DNA of 8,410 nt. Origin: Roseibacillus sp. (GTDB lineage: Bacteria; Verrucomicrobiota; Verrucomicrobiia; Verrucomicrobiales; Akkermansiaceae). The notes below the pieces were generated by a model. That model was given only the letters and a program-made list of their open reading frames with translations. It was not told where the DNA came from and did not search any database. Positions 1-6,345 of the stretch are shown here, piece after piece; within the stretch, counting starts at the first letter, position 1, and every line of letters begins with the position of its first letter. Where the stretch lies: NCBI GenBank assembly GCA_002729275.1, contig PBTP01000112.1, positions 1 to 8,410 on the forward strand, written 5' to 3'. Position numbers and translations under genes: made by a program.

Positions 1-612
1 CCAGGACAGTCCCTCGTGACCAATAGCCTCGGAAAGGGATCTCTCCCGCGGATCTTCCGCGAGGCGGACTACTATTCTCAGGGCCTCTCCAACATGGCGG
101 ATACCGGAATCTCGGAAAACCGCCAGAGCCGCAAGCGACATGATCCGATCCGATGCCGCAAGAATATCTACGCTCATCATTTTCTGACGGACGAGCTCTT
201 CCCTCTCAAGCCGGACAATATACAGTTCCATGGCTCTCTTAAGAGTGACCTCCAGTTCCGGGACTTCCCACGGCTTGGTCACATAGCGATAAATGCCACC
301 CTGGTTGACCGAGGAGACGGCGGCATCAATATCCGCGTATGCCGTGGAGAGAATTCGAACCACCCCGGGCTTGAGGAGGGCTACCTTTTCAAGAAAATCG
401 CTGCCAGTTTCCTTTGGCATTCGTTGGTCGGTCACCACCACCCCGATCTCGTCCTGGTATTCGCGGAACCGTTCCAAGCCCTCAACTCCATCTTCTGCAA
501 GGACGATCCGAAACGTTTTCCCGAAGAGCTTGGCAAAATATTTTCGTGTCTTCTGTTCATCATCGACAAACAGAATGAGGTGTTGGCGATAATCGAGAGT
601 TGGCTGGCTCAT
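1..612 (-). CDS. Response regulator, REC domain plus degenerate kinase-like helical region (PhcQ-like), 3' end outside window
   Basis: The frame is open from the ATG at 612 to base 1 (204 residues seen), so the C-terminus lies beyond the left edge. Residues about 11-130 form a receiver domain: acidic pair D17-D18, phospho-acceptor D62 in the motif TDQRMP, T90, and K113 in YRYVTKPW. This variant is typical of RpfG/HoxA-type receivers. Residues about 145-180 (ASDRIMSLAALA, then SGIRH) resemble the region of related regulators that normally reads ADRVRSLAVLAAGLGHHIRN, but the HHIRN stretch is altered, so the kinase-like histidine seems lost. No DNA-binding domain is visible in the part seen. The start codon overlaps the kinase stop as ATGA, which implies translational coupling and a functional pair. 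It probably receives phosphate from the fused kinase. The PhcQ comparison rests on gene order and is an inference. Confidence 0.88.
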   Translation of the reverse strand, partial: MSQPTLDYRQHLILFVDDEQKTRKYFAKLFGKTFRIVLAEDGVEGLERFREYQDEIGVVVTDQRMPKETGSDFLEKVALLKPGVVRILSTAYADIDAAVSSVNQGGIYRYVTKPWEVPELEVTLKRAMELYIVRLEREELVRQKMMSVDILAASDRIMSLAALAVFRDSGIRHVGEALRIVVRLAEDPRERSLSEAIGHEGLSW

Positions 613-3419
613 TTTTCCCACGCTTGTTGAAGATCCGCAGTATCCACTTCCGCCTCATGCAGGAGGCCCTCTTCCTCAGGCCTACCTGCGGAAAGGCCAG
701 ACTCTTCGGCATCCATCTCTCCCTGCCAAGGCTGAGGGATGATCACACGGAACACTGTTGGCCGCCCCGGTTCGCTCTCGACCTCGATTCGACCATTGTG
801 GGATTCAATAATCCGGTGGCAGATACTCAAGCCCAGCCCCATTCCTGCTCCCACTTCTTTTTTCGTAAAGAAGGGGTCGAAGACATGATCCAGATCTTCG
901 GCCGCGATCCCTGGTCCATTATCCTGAACCTTTATCTCCACATAGTCCTCTCCGCTCCGGGTCGAGGAAACCGTGATCCATGGCTCAATTCCGCGCTCGC
1001 GGGCTCCTTCGAGGGCTTGGGCGGAGTTCTGAATCAAATTCACCATGACCTGGCAAAGCTGGTTCGCATTGCCGCCCACCCGGTGGCTCTCCGGCACCTC
1101 TACGTTGAAGGTGATTCCCTTAAGTTCCCCTGCCAGCAGTCTCCGCGCATTTTCGACGGTGTTCGCAAGACTGATCTCCTCCTTCAGGACAGCCTCCCCT
1201 TTGGTAAAGGCTCTCAAATCACTCACAATCCGGATGACCCTGTTCACGCCCTCCTCCGCATCAGCAACCGTCTCTTCAAAATCCGCGCGCTCCTGCTCCT
1301 CCACATCATCGGCATACATCCGGAGGGCATGCAGCGCAGTTTTAACGTAGTTCATCGGGTTATTCACCTCATGAACGATGCCCGCGCTCATCCGGCCCAG
1401 CGAGGAAAGAGTTTCTGCCTGCAGTAGCCGCGCCTCATTCTCCTTAATTTCTTCGAGCGCAACATCGCGTTCATCTACCGCGCCCCTGAGCTCCCGATTG
1501 ATCACTCCGAGCTCTCTCTGGTAGCTCTGACGATCCAGAAGGTTGCGAACCCTGAGACGGAGCTCGGCAGTTGTGAACGGCTTGGTCAGAAAATCACTGA
1601 CTCCCGCCTCGAGAGCTTGAATACGGGGCGTTTCATCAGCCGCGGCTGTGACCAGAAGAATCGGCACCTGCGAGGTAGAGTCATTCTGCCGAAGCCTCTG
1701 GGTCAGGGTGATTCCATCCATTTCCGGCATCATGTAATCGAGAATGATCAACTGGGGTTCAAACTGCCGTGCCAGCTCCCACCCTTCAATACCATTACAG
1801 GCCTCGATAACCCCACATCCCATTTCCTCAAGCTCTCCCTTCAGGAAGCGCCTCAATCCATTTTCGTCTTCCGCGATAAGAACAAGCTCCTTGTTGGAAG
1901 AGCCGTCCAAACTGGAGCCCACTGCCACGAACGGCTCAGTCGAACCGCGCCGGGGATCTGCTGTCCCCAGCGCCCCGCGGATGCGGGCTTCGTTGTGAAT
2001 CTGAGTCAGGGGGTCATGTGCCACGGAAGGGGCTATCCGGGAATCATCTGGCAGAGCAAGAAGGGGCACGGAGATCGTAAATTTGGTGCCTTTGCCATAC
2101 TCACTGTCGATAGCGATGGTCCCTTTCATCGACTCAGTCAGGCTCTTTACGAGAGCGAGCCCGATCCCGACGCCGTTGTGCTTCTTGGCGGCGGATGTAT
2201 CGGCCTGCCAAAACCGCTCGAACGCAGAGTTGAGCTGATCCTCTTTCATTCCGGCACCATTGTCCTCCACCTCAAGGATCAGATGGCTGTCCTCAACAGC
2301 AGCCGAAAGTGAGACCTCTCCTCCCGAAGGGGTGAACTTCAGGCCGTTCACCGCCAGATTGAGAACGACTTTTTCCAAGCGGTCCCGATCAAGAAAGACC
2401 TCTTCGTCCTCCCCGCATAATGCCTCCCAACGCAGCGCGATTCTTTTTCGGTCGGCCATGGGCTGCAAGTTCCTCCCAAGCCCATCTATGAAGGTCAGGG
2501 GGCGGAATCGCTCTGGCCGCATCGGCATCTCTCCACTATCCATCCGCACCAGATCGAGAATGTCGTTGATAAGGCGAAGCAGCCGCATTCCGTTATCCTC
2601 CATCCCGTTCACAAGCTCGGAAACCTTGGCGTCGTTTTGCACCAAATTGAGGTTTTGCATCTTCTCGATGGGCGCAAGCATGAGCGTAAGCGGAGTGCGT
2701 AACTCATGGCTGATATTGGCAAAGAACCGCGTTTTCGCCTCATCCAGATTTTGGAGTTTGCGGTGGTTATCCGCCAGAGCTTCCTGCTGGGAGACCACTT
2801 CTTCCCGCAGACAAAACTCCGCGAAGCGGAGCTTGTTGTAGAAGTAGAGGCCAATGCAGACGAATGCCGCAGTCACAAAAAGGAAAAACAAGGCGATCGT
2901 TATATTCTGAACGCTAGTTGCGGTATTGAGGGCTACCGCAAGGTAGCCAACTATGCAGAGTGTCGAGCTGATCACCCCATCGATACATCGCCACCGCAGG
3001 AGCAGTACCGTTCCAACCATGACGAGGTTCAGACCCGCATAGTATGGCGAGCCCCCTCCTCCGGTTTCAGAAAGCATCCCATGGATGGTCACCATTGGGA
3101 TTAATGCGACGAGATGCCCAAGAAGGTGAAGCGTTCGACGTGACCTGCTACGGACCCGATAAAGCAGGAAAAGTACAAACAGAAGACCACAAGAGCAGGC
3201 CATCCGAAGCACGAAGAGCGTGAGCACCACTCCCTCAGGGCTCTGGGCAGAAGAGGTCCCAAAGGCCACCCAGTCCATTCCTGCTCCCAGAGCGATAAAG
3301 AGAGCTGCCAGAAGGGCACCTCGGCGGTAGTTCAGGAGGCGATGCTCATCCTCCTGCGCTTCAAACCGCTGCTGGAGCAGCGCGGGGCTTCCTCCCCGCT
3401 CTGGATCAGCTTTCCCCAT
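609..3419 (-). CDS. Membrane double hybrid kinase: 6TM-HK1-REC-HK2 (PhcS-PhcR-like fusion)
   Basis: 936 residues. The N-terminus has about six hydrophobic helices (roughly 33-52, 64-87, 97-116, 126-142, 144-165, 174-195), then a helical linker (200-230). Kinase 1 follows: H238 in ISHELRTPLT, N-box N354/N358, G1 DNGAG at 386-390, G2 GVGIGL at 416-421. A receiver domain spans about 511-628 with E517/D518, phospho-acceptor D561, T591 and K613. Kinase 2 follows, NtrB/ZraS-like: H683 in VHEVNNP, N794/N798, DNGPG at 833-837, DPFFTKK at 848-854, GMGLGL at 859-864. An acidic tail (897-936) ends it. All catalytic motifs look intact in both kinases. In Ralstonia, PhcS (sensor kinase) and PhcR (receiver with C-terminal kinase) are separate proteins encoded side by side; here the same domains lie in one chain. 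The start overlaps the methyltransferase gene by 14 bases and the stop overlaps the regulator by 4. The ligand is unknown; a fatty-acid methyl ester is the inference from context. Confidence 0.93.
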   Translation of the reverse strand: MGKADPERGGSPALLQQRFEAQEDEHRLLNYRRGALLAALFIALGAGMDWVAFGTSSAQSPEGVVLTLFVLRMACSCGLLFVLFLLYRVRSRSRRTLHLLGHLVALIPMVTIHGMLSETGGGGSPYYAGLNLVMVGTVLLLRWRCIDGVISSTLCIVGYLAVALNTATSVQNITIALFFLFVTAAFVCIGLYFYNKLRFAEFCLREEVVSQQEALADNHRKLQNLDEAKTRFFANISHELRTPLTLMLAPIEKMQNLNLVQNDAKVSELVNGMEDNGMRLLRLINDILDLVRMDSGEMPMRPERFRPLTFIDGLGRNLQPMADRKRIALRWEALCGEDEEVFLDRDRLEKVVLNLAVNGLKFTPSGGEVSLSAAVEDSHLILEVEDNGAGMKEDQLNSAFERFWQADTSAAKKHNGVGIGLALVKSLTESMKGTIAIDSEYGKGTKFTISVPLLALPDDSRIAPSVAHDPLTQIHNEARIRGALGTADPRRGSTEPFVAVGSSLDGSSNKELVLIAEDENGLRRFLKGELEEMGCGVIEACNGIEGWELARQFEPQLIILDYMMPEMDGITLTQRLRQNDSTSQVPILLVTAAADETPRIQALEAGVSDFLTKPFTTAELRLRVRNLLDRQSYQRELGVINRELRGAVDERDVALEEIKENEARLLQAETLSSLGRMSAGIVHEVNNPMNYVKTALHALRMYADDVEEQERADFEETVADAEEGVNRVIRIVSDLRAFTKGEAVLKEEISLANTVENARRLLAGELKGITFNVEVPESHRVGGNANQLCQVMVNLIQNSAQALEGARERGIEPWITVSSTRSGEDYVEIKVQDNGPGIAAEDLDHVFDPFFTKKEVGAGMGLGLSICHRIIESHNGRIEVESEPGRPTVFRVIIPQPWQGEMDAEESGLSAGRPEEEGLLHEAEVDTADLQQAWEK

Positions 3420-4839
3420 GATCGTCTTTTTTCCGAACCTCTAGAAAGAGATTCACTCCCGTCTCATCCCGGTCGAGGGTTGTTTCAAATTGGCCGCTAT
3501 TAAGGGGTGCTATTTCCATCATAGCGTCGTCGTCCCGGTAAATCAGGTTCCATTCCAGAACATATTCCATCCACGCGCGACTGGGATTTGTATCACTAAC
3601 ATTAGTAACCAGCATGAGCCCACCGGGTGCGAGGAGCCGGGCAAAAAGATCGTTAAGGCGGCGGCAAACCCGCTGGGAGAGATAATCAAACAGGCCCGAG
3701 CAGTAGACCATGTCGAAGGATTCCCACTTCAGATCTACGTCCCCGGTCGAGGCCTGCCGTAACAGTTTGTGGACCGAGCGCTGAAGGAGAGAAATTGGAG
3801 CCACCCTGCCAGCCTGAGCCCGAACCCGAGTGAGTTCCTTGCGGGTGTATTCGATGGTCTCGGAGTTGAAATCCAGAAGGGTGATATCGCAAAGGTCACT
3901 GAGCTCCTCATTTTCAAGAAACTGCTTCACCTCGTGGGCAGGACCACAGCCAAGATTTAGAATACGGGTCCTTCTTCCCTTCATCGCGTTACGCTCAGCC
4001 TCAGCCTTGAGCTTTTTGGTGAGATAAGAAATGCGATTACGGTGCGCAACGACAGGAGGGGTCTGCAGGAAGGAGTGATTGATGAGTTTTGCGAAGAGAG
4101 ATCCGCCTTCGTAAGAATCTCTCACCATCATGTTCACCATTTCATAATCCCCGGCATACCCGAGTGGTTTGTGAAAGGTGCGGTAGGTAAATGGAGAGCA
4201 GAGGACCAGCGGATGAATCTGACGGCGGACATAAAACTTATGAGTCGCCTCGCGTCCCTCAGGGATTTTACCTACCGACTCTTCGAAACTCACCATCGCT
4301 CCCTGCATTTCCTCCAACACGCTCCCCTGAAGCTGGTCGATAATTTCTCGCTCAAGAGTGGGCCGATCTACAGAGGCCGTAGACCGTATGCCCAAGTCTA
4401 TTTGCTCCATCCACCGTTGCATCCCAACAAGCAGGTTCTGCATGTCCGCCACCGTTAGCTTGAAGGACAGGTCAACCTCATGGGCCCGTTTCCAGTCCTG
4501 AACAAAGGCGTCAAACTGATTAGCGAGAGGGTCCCGACCCTCCCGGTCTGACAGGAAATCAACATCCAGCCAGGCGTTTCCAAGAGTCGCTTCACATACC
4601 AGCAGGATCCCCGTGTTTACCAGACCCGTCACGACCGCCTCGCCTTGGTAAACTACTCTGTCTCCCACCCGGATTCTGAAATCCCGCAGAACCTCCGACA
4701 GCTGAAGAATACTGTAAGGATTATAGATCTCAAAGGCCACCGAGTAGCGGCGGAGCCTTAGAATATTGGCCGTGATCTCAGAGCCCTGGCTGTTGCGGCA
4801 GACCACAACACTGGTAAGAAGCGAAGATCCTTTCTGCAT
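3406..4839 (-). CDS. PilZ-like domain plus class I SAM methyltransferase, PhcB-like signal synthase candidate
   Basis: 477 residues. Residues about 8-92 look like a PilZ-type beta barrel (RVVYQGEAVV at 61-70, LVNTG at 73-77) without an obvious RxxxR c-di-GMP motif. A helical middle region carries the conserved-looking stretch FHKPLGYAGDYEM (222-234). The C-terminal half is a Rossmann methyltransferase: motif I ILNLGCGPA (293-301), acidic residue D323 ending motif II, FDMVYCSGLFDYL (375-387), then LLAPGGLMLVTNV (402-414). Proteins of this type are often labelled 3-hydroxypalmitic acid methyl ester biosynthesis protein after PhcB of Ralstonia, which methylates a 3-hydroxy fatty acid to make a quorum signal. 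The next genes are a kinase and a regulator, as in phcBSRQ. The start is the only ATG after an in-frame TAG two codons upstream. There is no clear Shine-Dalgarno, and a TATCTA lies 4 bases before it, so the mRNA may be leaderless. Methyltransferase: high confidence. Substrate: inference. Confidence 0.9.
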   Translation of the reverse strand: MQKGSSLLTSVVVCRNSQGSEITANILRLRRYSVAFEIYNPYSILQLSEVLRDFRIRVGDRVVYQGEAVVTGLVNTGILLVCEATLGNAWLDVDFLSDREGRDPLANQFDAFVQDWKRAHEVDLSFKLTVADMQNLLVGMQRWMEQIDLGIRSTASVDRPTLEREIIDQLQGSVLEEMQGAMVSFEESVGKIPEGREATHKFYVRRQIHPLVLCSPFTYRTFHKPLGYAGDYEMVNMMVRDSYEGGSLFAKLINHSFLQTPPVVAHRNRISYLTKKLKAEAERNAMKGRRTRILNLGCGPAHEVKQFLENEELSDLCDITLLDFNSETIEYTRKELTRVRAQAGRVAPISLLQRSVHKLLRQASTGDVDLKWESFDMVYCSGLFDYLSQRVCRRLNDLFARLLAPGGLMLVTNVSDTNPSRAWMEYVLEWNLIYRDDDAMMEIAPLNSGQFETTLDRDETGVNLFLEVRKKDDHGES

Positions 4840-4943
4840 TGACTAGATAGCTAAGATCAAAAAAAGTAGGACGGTAAAGACTGGCTGGCTTCGTGGCAAA
4901 CTTAGAGGTCCGGGCCTTCAAACAAAATGCCGGCGATACTATT
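4840..4943. promoter_or_regulatory. Divergent intergenic region, methyltransferase operon / AraC-type gene
   Basis: About 104 bases lie between the divergent ATG starts at 4839 and 4944 (only 53 if the AraC-type gene starts at the GTG at 4893). On the minus strand TATCTA (4849-4844) could be a -10 element, with the start codon almost at the expected +1. No good -35 lies at normal spacing; TTTACC is 23 bases upstream. I see no convincing operator dyad. Both operons are probably controlled from here, but the exact promoters are not resolved. Confidence 0.4.
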
Positions 4944-5321
4944 ATGTCCCAAGACCCCCCGAAATTCACTATTACGCGCGAAGGGCAGCACTTCAGGTGT
5001 CCAAACGGCGAAGACCTGCTCGAGCTTGCTGAGGAAGAGGAATTTTCCGTTTCGGGAGTCGCGGAGCATCTGAAGCTTACCAACCGGCAACTGGAATACG
5101 CTGTTGAGAGAGCCTCTGGCCTCCGACCCAAGGAGCTGTTCCGACGGCACCGAATGCTCCTCGCCCGGCGCCTTGTCGCCGAAGGCTTCTCCCTTCAGGT
5201 CATCGCACACCGCCTCGGTTTCAAGCACTACACCCACTTCGCCTCCGAGATTAAATCTTACTTTGACCTGCCGCCGCGGCAGTTCCAAAAGTCGGTTCGC
5301 GCTCTCTGCCCGGAAACTTAA
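4944..5321 (+). CDS. Small AraC-type HTH protein without sensor domain
   Basis: 125 residues from the ATG at 4944. The frame extends to a GTG at 4893 (142 residues), which is an alternative start. I prefer 4944 because it leaves room for divergent promoters, but neither has a clear Shine-Dalgarno. Numbered from the ATG, residues about 34-122 match the double helix-turn-helix of AraC/XylS proteins: FSVSGVAEHLKLTNRQLEYA, then GLRPKELFRRHRMLLARRLV, then IAHRLGFKHYTHFASEIKSY and the end motif LPPRQFQK. The usual effector-binding N-terminal domain of AraC proteins is missing, leaving about 33 unassigned residues. It therefore probably binds DNA without sensing a ligand itself, or needs a partner. 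It is divergent from the PhcBSRQ-like operon and is a reasonable candidate for controlling it or acting in its output. That link is inference. Confidence 0.85.
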   Translation: MSQDPPKFTITREGQHFRCPNGEDLLELAEEEEFSVSGVAEHLKLTNRQLEYAVERASGLRPKELFRRHRMLLARRLVAEGFSLQVIAHRLGFKHYTHFASEIKSYFDLPPRQFQKSVRALCPET

Positions 5322-5414
5322 CAGAGAAGTGAGGCCCTCGAAACCGGGATCGGCTGAGTCTCGATTCGCAGTGAATTGTCTTCCGGAAGCCATCGATCTC
5401 ACAATTGTCTGTAG

Positions 5415-5822
5415 TCAGGAAGCCGGCTCCAGGAAGGAGCCATCGAAGGCAGAAGGCAACAGCTGCTTCAGGGTTACTCTGCCGACAGGAGTCTCCTGCG
5501 GATCAACAAGGAAGATGACGAGGTCGGGGCAGAACTCATTGAGAACCTGGCGGCATGCTCCGCAGGGAGTGGGAGCTCCCGGCGCGCAAACGGCGATGGA
5601 ATCAAACTCGCACTCCCCCTCCGAAACCGCCTTGGACAAGGCCACTCGCTCGGCACAGATGGTCAGGCCGTAGGAAGAGTTCTCAACATTACAGCCAGTG
5701 AAAATGCGCCCAGAGCGAGCGCGAAGCGCGGAGCCCACCTGAAAGCCTGAATAAGGAGCATACGCGACTTCGCGCGCCTCCCGGGCTGCTTTAATCAATT
5801 CCATGTCCAAATCCTCACTCAT
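5415..5822 (-). CDS. cdd: Cytidine deaminase (homotetrameric type)
   Basis: 135 residues from the ATG at 5822, the usual size for tetrameric cytidine deaminases. It hydrolyses cytidine and deoxycytidine to uridine and deoxyuridine in pyrimidine salvage, in the cytoplasm. The family motifs are complete: YAPYSGFQVGSAL (21-33), GCNVENSSYGLTICAERVAL (43-62), and TPCGACRQV (85-93). Zinc ligands are C56, C87 and C90; the catalytic glutamate is E58. An upstream ATG at 5870 in the same frame would add 16 residues with no family match. The 5822 start has AGGG at a workable distance and fits the normal length. The gene is convergent with the AraC-type gene and shows no functional link to its neighbours. 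A possible 28-codon reading frame ends 4 bases before this start. Confidence 0.95.
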   Translation of the reverse strand: MSEDLDMELIKAAREAREVAYAPYSGFQVGSALRARSGRIFTGCNVENSSYGLTICAERVALSKAVSEGECEFDSIAVCAPGAPTPCGACRQVLNEFCPDLVIFLVDPQETPVGRVTLKQLLPSAFDGSFLEPAS

Positions 5823-5932
5823 GGCCCTATCGCTTTGCAGGTGATTCTCGCCCCTGAGTGGTCCATCCAAGATCCGCTGGCATCAGAGGGTCGAGGATGA
5901 GCTTCATGGTCATAAGGATGGCTTAGATACTA

Positions 5933-5954
5933 GGCGATGTGTAGCTAAATCGCC
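5933..5954. repeat. Inverted repeat GGCGAT-N10-ATCGCC
   Basis: A perfect 6-base dyad (5933-5938 and 5949-5954) separated by 10 bases, so its half-site centres are 16 bases apart. It lies about 110 bases upstream of the cdd start. It may be a protein-binding site for a dimer or a small hairpin in the cdd leader; the sequence alone does not decide. Confidence 0.45.
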
Positions 5955-5965
5955 CTATTGGCAGG

Positions 5966-6027
5966 AAAATCCTCCCTTTTTTGGTGAGCAATATTTCCGG
6001 GCTCCCCGTAATTTTCATGAGGATTTT
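5966..6027. repeat. Inverted repeat AAAATCCTC / GAGGATTTT enclosing a small hairpin
   Basis: A perfect 9-base dyad (5966-5974 and 6019-6027) encloses 44 bases that contain a second, GC-rich hairpin: CGGG (5998-6001), loop CTC, CCCG (6005-6008). Together they would form a stem with an inner stem-loop if transcribed. A structured leader or small RNA on either strand is possible. There is no terminal U-run long enough for an intrinsic terminator. Confidence 0.45.
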
Positions 6028-6345
6028 AGTCATCTACGCCTAATTTTCCCACATCCGGAACGCAGTGTGGCTTCCTCCTTGAGCCCCACTTCTCGGCGCA
6101 CTTTAAAGACCTTGGGCCCCGCTCTATTGTTCATCGCCCCTACCGCGCTCCCCGAAACTGATCAGAAAGAGCATTAGGGGCGCCCCCGACAGGCGCTCTC
6201 CCAGCGGCCCACCCTCGCCTCCATCTCCAGGCGAAATGCCGAATATGGGAAAGAGTTTCACCTCCGCCCGCTAACGATTAGGCCCGTTCGCAAGACTGGA
6301 TTTGAAGCCTTGCGGCGGCCTAAACTCCGGGTAACGTCATATTGC

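Larger units (their letters stand above)
5823..6345. other. Intergenic region of about 520 bases without a supported gene
   Basis: This stretch separates the divergently oriented cdd and hydrolase-like genes. Short frames occur (minus strand 5827-5913, 28 codons; minus strand 5923-6033, 36 codons), but neither shows family similarity or a good ribosome site. The part from about 5920 to 6050 is more AT-rich than the surroundings and carries two inverted repeats, listed separately. The part from about 6100 to 6240 is C-rich with scattered palindromes such as GGGGCGCCCC (6177-6186). I see no tRNA, rRNA, CRISPR or insertion-sequence signal. It probably holds the promoters of both flanking genes. 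Confidence 0.6.

Noticed and set aside
16..630. Plus-strand frame of 204 codons
   Set aside because: It lies opposite the response regulator, whose receiver motifs are complete, and its translation has no recognisable domain. It is a shadow of the minus-strand gene.
600..1427. Plus-strand frame of 275 codons
   Set aside because: It is antisense to the second kinase domain, where H683 and the ATP-binding motifs are clear. No family features.
1617..2312. Plus-strand frame of 231 codons
   Set aside because: It is antisense to the receiver and first ATPase domain of the hybrid kinase. No recognisable protein family.
4902..5402. Minus-strand frame of 166 codons
   Set aside because: It overlaps the AraC-type gene, whose HTH motifs are clear, and its own sequence looks random.
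5923..6033. Minus-strand frame of 36 codons
   Set aside because: It is short, has no ribosome site or family similarity, and sits in a region whose repeats already suggest a regulatory role.
6177..6196. GC-rich palindromes (GGGGCGCCCC and GCGCC/GGCGC) as a terminator
   Set aside because: There is no T-run after them, and they lie away from any gene end on either strand.
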